A program made the translations under genes and the position numbers. The notes beneath the pieces were generated by a model that searched no databases, was not told the origin of the DNA, and saw only the letters and a program-made list of their open reading frames with translations. DNA of 64,000 nt from Streptomyces uncialis (GTDB lineage: Bacteria > Actinomycetota > Actinomycetes > Streptomycetales > Streptomycetaceae): assembly GCF_036250755.1 (NCBI RefSeq), contig NZ_CP109583.1, positions 3,410,001 through 3,474,000 on the forward strand, read 5' to 3'. This document shows positions 29,267-37,948 of this stretch, piece after piece. Every line of letters begins with the position of its first letter. The first letter of the stretch is position 1.

Positions 29267-31654
29267 TCAGCCCTCGTCGGCGGCGGTGCCGGGTTCGGCG
29301 GGCTCCTCCGGGGACTGGCTGGTGGTGGGGGGCGGGCTGGTCGTGGTGGAGGGGGGGCCCGGCGATTCCCCGCCCGGTTCCTCCGGCTCGGTCCCCGGGT
29401 CGGTGCTGGGGCTGGTCGGCGGCGCGCTGCTGCTGGACCGCGCGGGCTCCTCCGGCTCCTGGCTGGTCTCGGTCTCCGGCTCTTCCTCCTCCTGCGTCCG
29501 CGAGGGCGCCGGAGTGGTCGGCGGCTGCGACGAGGGGGTCTCGCTGGGCTCGGCGGGCGGGGAGAACGCCTGCTCCTGCTCGATGTCCAGGTCGAACTCG
29601 GACGGCTGGCCGATCGCGCCGAAGGTGTAGTCGGCCCAGATCCGGGCGGGGAAGCCGCCGCCGCTGATCCGGCCGCCGCCGGTGGCGCCCTTGAGGCTGG
29701 TCTGCGATCCGCGGGCGACCTTGTCGCCGTTCTTGTCCTCGCGGTCCTTGGGCACCTCGCCGAAGAGGCCGACCGAGGTGACGAGGTCCGGGGTGTAGCC
29801 GGTGAACCACGCGGAGCGGTTCTCGTCGGAGGTGCCGGTCTTGCCCGCCACGTCCTGGTCGGGGTCGCGCACGGCGCTGCCGGTGCCGTCGTCGACCACT
29901 CCGGTGAGGACCGAGGTGACGGCGTCGGCGGTGGTGCGCTTGACGACCTGGCCGCCGACCGGGTCGGGGAGGTCGACCGTGCGGTCCTTGTGGGTCGCGG
30001 ACCTCAGCACCGCCGGGGTGACCTTCTTGCCGTGGTTGTCGAGGGTCGCGTAGACCCCGGCCATCTCCAGCGGGCTGGCGCCCATGGTGCCGAGTGTCTG
30101 CGCGGGCACCGCCTCAAGACCCTTGACGTCCATCCCGAGGACGCCCGCCATCCGCATCACCTCGGGCATCCCCACATCGACGCCCATCTGTGCGAAAACG
30201 GAGTTGACCGACTTGTTCATCGCCTTCTGCACGGTGACGTCGCCGTAGTCGACATCGTCCTCGTTGGGCGGTGCGAAGCCGATGTCGCTGCCCACCACGG
30301 GGCGCTTGCTGTCGCCGTCGTAGACGGTGTTCGCGGTGATCGGGTCGCCGTCCTGGGTCTCGGCGTCCTTCTCCAGCGCGGCGGCGTAGATCAGCGGCTT
30401 GAACGTCGAGGCGGGCTGGTAGTCCCGGCGGGTCGCGTTGTTGGTGAAGTGCTTGAAGTAGTCCACGCCGCCGTACATCGCGACGACCGCGCCGCTCTTC
30501 GGGTCCACGGACGCGGCGCCCGCCTGGACGTCCCCGTCCACGGGCCGCTTCTTGGGATCGAGCTTGCTGGTGAGCTGCGTCTTGACGGCCTTCTCCAGCA
30601 GCTCCTGCTTCTTCTTGTCGATGTTCAGCGTGAAGGTCCAGCCACCCGCCTGGACCTGCGACTCGGCCTGCGACTGGGTCAGCCCCTCGGCGACGAAGCG
30701 CTTCTCCAGCTCGGCGTCGGCGGCCTGCACCAGATATCCGGTCTGGCCGCTCTGGCCGGGCGCGGGACGCGGCTCCTTCGGCACGGGGAACTTCTGCTTC
30801 TCGCGCTCCGCCGCGTCCAGCCAGCCCTTCTCGACCATGTTGTCCAGGGTCTTGTTCCAGCGGAAGGAGACCAGTCCCTTGCCCCGCTTCGAGGCGGTGG
30901 CCCAGTCGTACGAGCTGGGGGCCTGGAGCAGGGAGGCGAGATACGCGCCCTGGGCGACGGTGAGGTCCTTGGCGTCGACGCGGTAGTACGCCTGGGCGGC
31001 GGCCTGGATGCCGTGCGCGCCGCGACCGTAGTAGCTGGTGTTGATGTACCCGGCGAGGATGTACTCCTTGGAGCGCTCCCGGTCGACCTTCAGCGAGATG
31101 ACCAGTTCGTTCAGCTTGCGCGTGACGGTCTGTTCCTGCGTCAGGTAGTAGTTCTTGACGTACTGCTGGGTGATCGTGGAGCCGCCCTGCTTGCCCTTGC
31201 CGGACAGGGTGTTGAGCACACCCCGGGCGGTGCCCTTCAGATCGACGCCCTTGTCGTTGTAGAACGACTTGTTCTCGATCGCGACGAAGGTCCGCTGCAC
31301 ATCCTGCGGGACCTGCTCCAGATCCACGATCTCGCGGTTCACCTCACCGGTGCGGGCGAGGATCGAGCCGTCCCGGTACTTGTAGACGTTGCTCTGCTTC
31401 TTGGCCTGGGCGTTGCCCTCGGGGACGTCGACCACGAGGTAGAGCACGACGAAGGCGGCCATGCCCAGCAGGATGAATCCGAAGAACGTGCCGAGCAGCT
31501 TCCGCCAGGTGAGGAACCGGCGTATGCCGGTGCGTCCGCCCCGGGCCGGGCGCCCGCGCCGCGTACGCCGCCCGGCGCGCTGGCGCGCCCGTCGTTCCTC
31601 CGCTCGCCCCATGGGTCCGCTCGCTCCGCTTCTCGCTCGTGTCCGGTCGCTCAC
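29267..31654 (-). CDS. Bifunctional class A penicillin-binding protein
   Basis: 795 residues. Polymerises and cross-links peptidoglycan outside the membrane. Basic cytoplasmic N-terminus, one transmembrane helix (LGTFFGFILLGMAAFVVLYL), GT51 transglycosylase (VAIENKSFYNDKGVD, KQGGSTITQQYVKNYYL, GYINTSYYGRGAHG) and a transpeptidase with SxxK (PASTFKPLIYAA), SVN (NKSVNSVF) and KTG (AGKTGTSDENRSAWF). The C-terminal 100 residues are a Pro/Ser/Thr/Glu-rich tail, probably wall-spanning. GTxGASPLE confirms the class A type. Confidence 0.96.
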   Translation of the reverse strand: MSDRTRARSGASGPMGRAEERRARQRAGRRTRRGRPARGGRTGIRRFLTWRKLLGTFFGFILLGMAAFVVLYLVVDVPEGNAQAKKQSNVYKYRDGSILARTGEVNREIVDLEQVPQDVQRTFVAIENKSFYNDKGVDLKGTARGVLNTLSGKGKQGGSTITQQYVKNYYLTQEQTVTRKLNELVISLKVDRERSKEYILAGYINTSYYGRGAHGIQAAAQAYYRVDAKDLTVAQGAYLASLLQAPSSYDWATASKRGKGLVSFRWNKTLDNMVEKGWLDAAEREKQKFPVPKEPRPAPGQSGQTGYLVQAADAELEKRFVAEGLTQSQAESQVQAGGWTFTLNIDKKKQELLEKAVKTQLTSKLDPKKRPVDGDVQAGAASVDPKSGAVVAMYGGVDYFKHFTNNATRRDYQPASTFKPLIYAAALEKDAETQDGDPITANTVYDGDSKRPVVGSDIGFAPPNEDDVDYGDVTVQKAMNKSVNSVFAQMGVDVGMPEVMRMAGVLGMDVKGLEAVPAQTLGTMGASPLEMAGVYATLDNHGKKVTPAVLRSATHKDRTVDLPDPVGGQVVKRTTADAVTSVLTGVVDDGTGSAVRDPDQDVAGKTGTSDENRSAWFTGYTPDLVTSVGLFGEVPKDREDKNGDKVARGSQTSLKGATGGGRISGGGFPARIWADYTFGAIGQPSEFDLDIEQEQAFSPPAEPSETPSSQPPTTPAPSRTQEEEEPETETSQEPEEPARSSSSAPPTSPSTDPGTEPEEPGGESPGPPSTTTSPPPTTSQSPEEPAEPGTAADEG

Positions 31655-31789
31655 CTGAGGTCAGCTCTGAAAACTAACACCGCACGTCGGGACAGATTCC
31701 GGCAGACCAGGTCATTTAGTGCCGTGACAAAGAGCACCCGTCCCACCGGAACCGACGACCTGGGGATGCGGAAGGTTGCCCTTTCCGAT

Positions 31790-31805
31790 AAAGTGATATC
31801 ACTTT
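31790..31805. promoter_or_regulatory. Perfect 16-bp palindrome upstream of SPFH operon
   Basis: AAAGTGATATCACTTT, a perfect AT-rich palindrome in GC-rich DNA, 57 bases before the SPFH ATG. A TAGAAC box (31808-31813) directly after it could be the -10, so a bound protein would block the promoter. The ribbon-helix-helix protein of the same operon is the obvious candidate. Confidence 0.7.
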
Positions 31806-31861
31806 GCTAGAACGGTTCCGGGCCTCCGATGCCCGGGACCCCTCACGGAACGGGGGCTTCC

Positions 31862-32833
31862 ATGTCCGACGAAGGCTTGGCGGCGGCACGGAACGGCGGA
31901 CCGGTGGACCGGGTGGGCGGCGGAGCGGATCTCCCGGACATGCCCGCGCCACGGGTCACCGAGTTCCCCGCGCACAGCATCGGCGGCGGACTCGCCCTGC
32001 TGCTGGGGCTGCTCGGCACGGCGGCCGGTGCGGTGCTGATCGTCGCCGGGGCGGTCAGCGCCTCGACCGGCGTCAAGGTCGCGCTGATCATCCTGGGCAT
32101 CACGGTGGCCGTCCTCGCGCTCTTCGCGATGAGCGGACTGAACATGGTCGCGCCCGGTGAGGCCCGGGTCGTGCAGCTCTTCGGCCGCTACCGGGGCACC
32201 ATCCGCACCGACGGGCTGCGCTGGGTCAATCCGCTGACCACCCGGGAGAAGATCTCCACCCGGGTGCGCAACCACGAGACCGCCGTCCTCAAGGTCAACG
32301 ACGCGTACGGCAACCCCATCGAGCTGGCGGCGGTCGTGGTGTGGCGGGTCGAGGACACCGCGCAGGCCAGCTTCGAGGTGGACGACTTCCTGGAGTTCGT
32401 CTCCACCCAGACCGAGGCGGCCGTCCGGCACATCGCCATCGAGTACCCGTACGACGCGCACGACGAGAACGGGCTCTCGCTGCGGGGCAACTCCGAGGAG
32501 ATCACCGAGAAGCTCGGTGTCGAGCTGCACGCCCGGGTCGAGGCGGCCGGGGTCCAGATCATCGAGTCCCGCTTCACCCATCTCGCGTACGCGCCGGAGA
32601 TCGCGTCCGCGATGCTCCAGCGCCAGCAGGCCGGGGCCGTGGTCGCCGCGCGGCGGCAGATCGTCGACGGCGCGGTCGGGATGGTCGAGGCGGCGATCGA
32701 GCGGATCACCGAGCACGACCTGGTCGAGCTGGACCAGGAACGGAAGGCGACGATGGTGTCCAACCTGATGGTGGTGCTCTGCGGTGAGCGGGCGGTCCAG
32801 CCCGTACTCAACACGGGGTCGCTGTACCAGTGA
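31862..32833 (+). CDS. SPFH/band 7 domain membrane protein
   Basis: 323 residues. Two N-terminal hydrophobic helices ([20 protein letters not shown] and [18 protein letters not shown]) anchor it, followed by the SPFH domain ([38 protein letters not shown]) and a helical tail ([20 protein letters not shown]). Relatives assemble into membrane cages or microdomains with proteases; this subgroup, lacking an NfeD partner, is of unknown role. ATG 31862 follows a G-rich site. Its stop overlaps the next start. Confidence 0.92.
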   Translation: MSDEGLAAARNGGPVDRVGGGADLPDMPAPRVTEFPAHSIGGGLALLLGLLGTAAGAVLIVAGAVSASTGVKVALIILGITVAVLALFAMSGLNMVAPGEARVVQLFGRYRGTIRTDGLRWVNPLTTREKISTRVRNHETAVLKVNDAYGNPIELAAVVVWRVEDTAQASFEVDDFLEFVSTQTEAAVRHIAIEYPYDAHDENGLSLRGNSEEITEKLGVELHARVEAAGVQIIESRFTHLAYAPEIASAMLQRQQAGAVVAARRQIVDGAVGMVEAAIERITEHDLVELDQERKATMVSNLMVVLCGERAVQPVLNTGSLYQ

Positions 32834-33162
32834 GCCCCGACGAGGGACGGGAGCGCCGGGGGGACGACGGGGGTGTCCCCCCGGCGCGGCCCGACGACGG
32901 GACCGCCGAAGGCGGCGCCCCCGGCGCCCGGGACACCGGGAGCGCCGGGACGCGCGCGGCCCGGGCGGCGCGCAAGCAGGTACTGCTGCGGCTCGACCCG
33001 CTGGTGTACGACGCGCTGGCCCGGTGGGCGGGGGACGAGCTGCGGAGCGCCAACGCGCAGATCGAGTTCCTGCTGCGAAGGGCGCTGCGGGAGGCCGGGC
33101 GACTGCCCGGCGGAGCCAAGCCGATCCCCCGTCGGGGACGGCCTCCCGGCGGGGACGACTGA
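32830..33162 (+). CDS. Ribbon-helix-helix (Arc-type) DNA-binding protein
   Basis: 110 residues. The first 45 are acidic, Gly/Ala-rich and disordered. Then [20 protein letters not shown] and [16 protein letters not shown] form a clear Arc/MetJ ribbon-helix-helix, with the NAQIEFLLR second helix typical of Arc. The GTG overlaps the SPFH stop by four bases (GTGA). Likely the operon's own repressor acting at the palindrome at 31790-31805; that link is inference from operon structure. Confidence 0.85.
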   Translation: MSPDEGRERRGDDGGVPPARPDDGTAEGGAPGARDTGSAGTRAARAARKQVLLRLDPLVYDALARWAGDELRSANAQIEFLLRRALREAGRLPGGAKPIPRRGRPPGGDD

Positions 33163-33194
33163 CCCTCCGGGATCTCGGCGTACACGGACACATC

Positions 33195-33240
33195 CGGGGG
33201 CGCGGGGTCCACGCGGATTCGCGTGGACCCCGCGCCCCCG
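33195..33240. terminator. Perfect 21-bp hairpin terminator
   Basis: Arms 33195-33215 and 33220-33240 are perfect complements (21 bp, starting CGGGGGCGCGG) with the tetraloop GATT. It begins 33 bases beyond the RHH gene. No U tract, but the stability and position fit a strong factor-independent terminator of the SPFH operon. Confidence 0.85.
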
Positions 33241-33391
33241 AGCTCCGCCAGCCCGGGGCGGGCCTGGATCGGAGCCGAGGCGCCGGCCGGTCGCACACGG
33301 TCGCCCACGCCTGTCGAGAAACTGTGACAAACACCCTTTGAACTGCGGAGACACCGCATTCAAGGGGCGGTCCCGCACAGCTATGCACCCC

Positions 33392-33426
33392 GCGTATACC
33401 TGCGGTGTATACGCCCTGTGTACAGT
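33392..33426 (+). promoter_or_regulatory. PadR operator palindrome and -10 box
   Basis: Perfect inverted repeat GCGTATAC, 7-base spacer, GTATACGC (33392-33414). TACAGT (33421-33426) lies seven bases before the padR ATG and could give a leaderless message. A palindrome at the -35 region fits PadR autorepression of the exporter operon. Confidence 0.65.
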
Positions 33427-33433
33427 TCTCGTC

Positions 33434-33958
33434 ATGTCCATCGGTCACACATTGCTAGGGCTCCTGGAATCCGGTCCCCGTCATGGGTACGACCTGAAGC
33501 GGGCCTTCGACGAGAAGTTCGGGCAGGACCGCCCCCTGCACTACGGGCAGGTCTACTCGACCATGTCCAGGCTGCTGAAGCACGGACTCGTCGAGGTCGA
33601 CGGGATCGAGGCGGGGGACGGCCCCGACCGCAAGCGGTACGCGATCACCGACGCCGGCGTCACCGACGTACAGCGCTGGCTCGCGACCCCGGAGAAGCCC
33701 GAGCCGTATCTCCAGTCCGCGCTGTACACGAAGGTCGTCCTCGCGCTGCTCACCCACCGGGACGCGGCCGACATCCTCGACACCCAGCGCTCGGAGCATC
33801 TGCGGATGATGCGTGTCCTCACCGACCGCAAACGCAAGGGCGACCTCGCCGACCAGCTCATCTGCGACCACGCCCTGTTCCATCTCGAAGCCGATCTGCG
33901 CTGGCTCGAACTCACCGCCGCGCGTCTCGACAAGCTCGCCCAGGAGGTGCGCCCATGA
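33434..33958 (+). CDS. PadR family transcriptional repressor
   Basis: 174 residues. The winged helix is typical (IGHTLLGLLESGPRHGYDLK, HYGQVYSTMSRLLKHGLVEV, RKRYAITDAGVTDVQRWLA), followed by the vir-type C-terminal helices for dimerisation. PadR proteins of this kind release DNA when they bind a drug or phenolic ligand. Its stop overlaps the ABC ATPase start (ATGA), so it controls and is co-made with the exporter. Confidence 0.93.
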   Translation: MSIGHTLLGLLESGPRHGYDLKRAFDEKFGQDRPLHYGQVYSTMSRLLKHGLVEVDGIEAGDGPDRKRYAITDAGVTDVQRWLATPEKPEPYLQSALYTKVVLALLTHRDAADILDTQRSEHLRMMRVLTDRKRKGDLADQLICDHALFHLEADLRWLELTAARLDKLAQEVRP

Positions 33959-34641
33959 CCCCCGCCGGTTCCCTGCTGATCGCGACGGATCTGCGCAAGA
34001 CGTACGGCCCCACGCCCGCGCTCGACGGAGCGCACTTCTCCATCCATCCCGGCGAGGTCGTCGCGATCATGGGCCCCTCCGGCTCGGGCAAGTCCACCCT
34101 GCTGCACTGCCTCGCCGGGATCGTCACCCCCGACTCCGGCTCGATCCTGTACCAGGGCCGGGAGATGCACGGCATGTCCGACGCGCACCGCAGCGCGCTG
34201 CGGCGCAGCGACTTCGGGTTCGTGTTCCAGTTCGGACAGCTCGTCCCCGAGCTGAGCTGTGTGGAGAACGTCGCGCTGCCGCTGCGGCTGAACGGCACCC
34301 CGCGCAAGCACGCCGAGGCCACCGCGCTCGACTGGATGCGCAGGCTGGAGGTCGACGACCTCAAGGACAAACGGCCCGGCGAGGTGTCCGGCGGTCAGGG
34401 CCAGCGGGTCGCGGTGGCGCGCTCGCTGGTGACCGGCCCCCGGGTGCTGTTCGCGGACGAGCCCACCGGCGCCCTGGACTCGTTCAACGGCGAGCGGGTC
34501 ATGGAGCTGCTCACCGAGGCGGCCCGCTCCACCCAGGCGGCCGTCGTCCTGGTCACCCATGAGGCGCGGGTCGCCGCGTACTCCGACCGCGAGATCGTCG
34601 TCCGCGACGGCAAGTCCCGTGACATGGAGCGCGCCGTATGA
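33955..34641 (+). CDS. ABC exporter ATP-binding protein (MacB/LolD type)
   Basis: 228 residues. Walker A GPSGSGKST, Q-loop region FGFVFQFGQLVPELSC, signature VSGGQGQRVAVARSL (a variant of LSGGQ), Walker B VLFADEPTGALDS and switch His in VVLVTHEARVA. The short length and sequence match ATPases that pair with FtsX-like permeases. ATG 33955 overlaps padR; the end overlaps the permease start, giving a tight three-gene operon. Confidence 0.95.
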   Translation: MTPAGSLLIATDLRKTYGPTPALDGAHFSIHPGEVVAIMGPSGSGKSTLLHCLAGIVTPDSGSILYQGREMHGMSDAHRSALRRSDFGFVFQFGQLVPELSCVENVALPLRLNGTPRKHAEATALDWMRRLEVDDLKDKRPGEVSGGQGQRVAVARSLVTGPRVLFADEPTGALDSFNGERVMELLTEAARSTQAAVVLVTHEARVAAYSDREIVVRDGKSRDMERAV

Positions 34642-37034
34642 CCGGTACGCGGACACCCGCCCGGCCCGCGGTGGCGCGGTCGGCCGCCCCGCCCGCGCGC
34701 GGGGGCCTGGTGAGCGGATGGACCCGTGATCTGGGGATGGGGGTGAAGTTCGCCTTCACCGGCGGCCGGGAGTCCTGGGTCCGGACACTCCTCACCGCGA
34801 TCGGGGTGGGCCTCGGGGCGGCCATGCTGCTGCTCACCACGTCCGTGCCGGAGGCCCTGGCCGAGCGCACCGCCCGCGGTGACGCCCGGTTGGACACGTC
34901 GTACTCCGGCAAGCCGCTGGCCAAGGCGGACAACACCCTGCTGACGGCCCCGGCCGACACGTCCTTCCGGGACAGGGACGTCCGCGGACGGCTCCTCAAG
35001 GCGGAGGGGCCGCGAGCCCCGCTGCCGCCCGGGCTCGGCGCGTTCCCGGCCGTGGGCGAGATGCACGTCTCCCCCGCCCTGCGCGAGCTGCTGGCCTCGC
35101 CGGACGGAAAGCTGCTGAAGGACCGCCTTCCGTACCGGATCAGCGGCACCGTCGCCGACGAGGGGCTGATCGGCCCGGCCGAACTCCTCTACTACGCGGG
35201 GTCCGGCGAGCTCGACGGCCTCACGGCCGACGAATCCCTCGCGACACGGATCGACAGCTTCGGCGCCAAGACGCTCAAAGAGCCGCTGGACCCCATCCTG
35301 ATGCTGCTGGTCGTGATCATCCTGGTGGTCCTGCTGATGCCGGTCATGGTGTTCATCGCCACGGCCGTCCGCTTCGGCGGGGAACGGCGGGACCGGCGGC
35401 TGGCCGCGCTGCGCCTGGTCGGCTCGGACGCGCGGATGACCCGCCGGATCGCCGCGGGCGAGACGGTCGCGGGCGCGCTGCTCGGACTCCTCTTCGGCGT
35501 CGGGATGTTCCTCGCCGGCCGGCAGCTGGCCGAGCGGGTCACCGTCGAGCGGATCTCCGTCTTCCCCGAGGACCTCAGCCCCACCCCCGCGCTCGTCGCG
35601 CTGGTACTGGTGTCCGTGCCGGTCGCCGCGGTGGCCGTGACGCTGTTCGCGCTGCGCGGGGTCGTCATCGAGCCGCTCGGTGTCGTCCGGACGTCCGCGC
35701 CCAAACCGCGCAAGCTGTGGTGGCGGCTGCTGGTGCCGTTCCTCGGACTGCTGATGCTCGTCCCGATGTTCGGACAGGGCTCGGAGGGCGGGTTCTTCAA
35801 CACGTACCTCGTCGTCGGCGGTACGGTCCTGCTGCTCGTCGGGATCACCGCGCTGCTGCCCTGGGCCGTCGAGGCCCTGGTCGGCAGGCTCGGGGCCGGG
35901 CCGGTGGCCTGGCAGCTGGCCGTCCGGCGGCTCCAGCTCAGCAGCGGGAACGCCGCCCGGATGGTCAACGGCATCGCCGTGGCCGTCGCCGGAGCGGTCG
36001 CCCTCCAGATGCTGTTCGCCGGGATCGAGGACGACTACACGATTCCCGGCCAGGGCCCGGTCCGCGCCCAGATGGACGTCTATCTGCCCGAGTCGGTGTC
36101 CGTGTCCGACGCCGAGCGCAAGCTGTCGGGCACGACCGGGGTGGAGCGGACCGTCGCGATGGCCATGGGCTGGGCCGGGGGGCACCGGAAGGACTCCGAC
36201 AGCTCGGTGCCGATCACGGTCGGCGGATGCGAGGTGCTGCGCGAGGTGGCGAAGCTGCCGTCGTGCCGTGACGGTGACACCTTCCTGATCGACTCCGCCA
36301 CCGACAGCGGCAAGCGGGCCAAGAAGCTGGCGGACCGGGGCGGCACGCTCTATCTGGACCCCTCGTCCGAGATGTTCAAGGGCGCGGAGGCCCCGTGGCG
36401 GCTGCCCGGACGGCTCACCAGGGCCGAACCGGCGCCCGACCCCACCGGATACAGCCGGGACGGGTTCCTCGTGACCCCCGGGGCGTTCCCGGACGACACG
36501 GCCGGCGCGCTCCACCCGAGGGTGTTCATCCAGATCGACGAGGACCAGCCGGACGCGTACGAGTACGCGCGTACGGCGACGGCCCAGCTGAGCCCGTTCG
36601 CCTCCCCCTCGACGTACAACGCGCCGCAGAGGGCCGAGCCGTTCGAGAACATCCGCACCGGACTGTCCATCGGGGCGTCCTGTGTGCTGATGCTGATCGG
36701 CGCGAGTCTGCTGATCTCCCAGATCGAGCAGTTGCGGGAGCGCAAGAAGCTGCTGTCGGTGCTGGTCGCGTTCGGGACGCGGCGGCGGACCCTGGCGTGG
36801 TCCGTGATGTGGCAGGCGGCGGTCCCGATCGCGCTGGGGCTGGTGCTGGCGGTGATCGTGGGACTGGGTCTCGGCGCGGTGCTGCTCACGATGACGCGGG
36901 AGAGCATCCGGGTCGACTGGGACAGTCTGTGGGCGATGACCGGGATCGCGGCGGGGGTGGTGTTCCTGGTGACTGCGCTGAGCATGCCGGCGTTGTTCCG
37001 CCTGATGCGGCCGGAGGGCCTCCGCACGGAGTAG
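34638..37034 (+). CDS. FtsX-like ABC transporter permease
   Basis: 798 residues. N-terminal membrane helix (LLTAIGVGLGAAMLLL), extracytoplasmic domain, then two FtsX modules: PILMLLVVIILVVLLMPVMV onwards in the middle and IGASCVLMLIGASLLISQIE to VVFLVTALSMPALFRLM at the end, about 10 helices in all. Works with the ATPase upstream (ATGA overlap). Transporters of this build export or release antibiotics, peptides or lipids; with a PadR repressor a drug-resistance or lipid-export role is likely. Ligand unknown. Confidence 0.92.
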   Translation: MTGTRTPARPAVARSAAPPARGGLVSGWTRDLGMGVKFAFTGGRESWVRTLLTAIGVGLGAAMLLLTTSVPEALAERTARGDARLDTSYSGKPLAKADNTLLTAPADTSFRDRDVRGRLLKAEGPRAPLPPGLGAFPAVGEMHVSPALRELLASPDGKLLKDRLPYRISGTVADEGLIGPAELLYYAGSGELDGLTADESLATRIDSFGAKTLKEPLDPILMLLVVIILVVLLMPVMVFIATAVRFGGERRDRRLAALRLVGSDARMTRRIAAGETVAGALLGLLFGVGMFLAGRQLAERVTVERISVFPEDLSPTPALVALVLVSVPVAAVAVTLFALRGVVIEPLGVVRTSAPKPRKLWWRLLVPFLGLLMLVPMFGQGSEGGFFNTYLVVGGTVLLLVGITALLPWAVEALVGRLGAGPVAWQLAVRRLQLSSGNAARMVNGIAVAVAGAVALQMLFAGIEDDYTIPGQGPVRAQMDVYLPESVSVSDAERKLSGTTGVERTVAMAMGWAGGHRKDSDSSVPITVGGCEVLREVAKLPSCRDGDTFLIDSATDSGKRAKKLADRGGTLYLDPSSEMFKGAEAPWRLPGRLTRAEPAPDPTGYSRDGFLVTPGAFPDDTAGALHPRVFIQIDEDQPDAYEYARTATAQLSPFASPSTYNAPQRAEPFENIRTGLSIGASCVLMLIGASLLISQIEQLRERKKLLSVLVAFGTRRRTLAWSVMWQAAVPIALGLVLAVIVGLGLGAVLLTMTRESIRVDWDSLWAMTGIAAGVVFLVTALSMPALFRLMRPEGLRTE

Positions 37035-37055
37035 CCCTCCGGGTCCCCCTTTCCC

Positions 37056-37090
37056 GGGGCCCCGGGTTCCCTCCAGGAGCCCGGGGCCCC
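37056..37090. terminator. Hairpin after permease gene
   Basis: GGGGCCCCGGG (37056-37066) pairs perfectly with CCCGGGGCCCC (37080-37090), 13-base loop. It starts 22 bases beyond the permease stop and lies before repeat array 3, so the array is not the only terminator here. Confidence 0.7.
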
Positions 37091-37109
37091 TCAGCCCGTC
37101 CTTGTCCCC

Positions 37110-37948
37110 GTACTGGTTGTCCGGGGTGCGCGGTTCCCCGCGGGTCGCCTTCGCTTGCGCTTGCGAGGTTTGTCCGGCTGGGCGCACTTGTCCCGTGCGG
37201 GTCGCTCGTGGGGTGCGCAGTTCCCCGCGGGTCGCCTTCGCTTGCGCTTGCGAGGTCTGTCCGGCTGGGCGCACGTGTTCCCGTGCGGGTCGCTCGTGGG
37301 GTGCGCAGTTCCCCGCGCCCCTGGGGTTCCCCACCTGGGCGGACTTGTTCCTGCACAGGTTGTCCGGGGGTGCGCAGTTCCCCGCGCCCCTGGGTGGTGC
37401 CCCATTGCGGTTGCCCTTCGGGTGCGGGCCGTCCTCGTTGGTGCGCAGTTCCCCGCGCCCCTGGGTGGTGCCCCGTTGCGGTTGCTCTTCGGGTGCGGGC
37501 CGTCCTCGTCTTCGCGCAGTTCCCCGCGCCCCTTTGGGGGCGCCCGCCTGGGGCTTTCGTCCGGCTGCGGGCTGTCAGCGACCGGGGTCGGGGTTCAAAC
37601 CACCCTCCTCCCGCACTCGCGCTGCTGCGGGAGGGGGTGGGCGGGAATCTCTGCTCGCAGACTCCGATGCTCTTCAGTCGGGCAACGAAACGAATTACCG
37701 AGCGTGTCGGATCGAGGACGGAGAATCCCGACCGGCACCGACCCGAAGAACGGCAGAACGCGCCCCAAAGGGGCGCGGGGAACTGCGCGAAACCACCGAA
37801 CGACGGCACAGGAACAAGCGCGCCCACCCGGACAGACCTAGGAAGCGCAAGCGAAGGCGACCCGCGGGGAACTGCGCACCCCACGAACGACGGCACAGGA
37901 ACGAAGTACGCCCAGCCGGGCAGACCTCGAAGGCGCGAGCGGCGGGGG
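37110..37948. repeat. Array 3: ~70-bp repeats, 6 forward then 2-3 inverted, with mirrored variant
   Basis: Forward cores begin near 37126, 37213, 37301, 37370, 37441 and 37512. Inverted cores are near 37769 and 37860, with a decayed remnant to 37948. Forward units 1 and 2 carry an altered tail (CGGGTCGCCTTCGCTTGCGC) in place of CGCCCCT and so step by 87-88 bases. The same variant appears inverted in the right arm (GCAAGCGAAGGCGACCCGCG, 37849-37868). A 215-base unique centre (37549-37765) separates the arms. It fills the convergent gap between the permease and oxyR. Confidence 0.92.
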
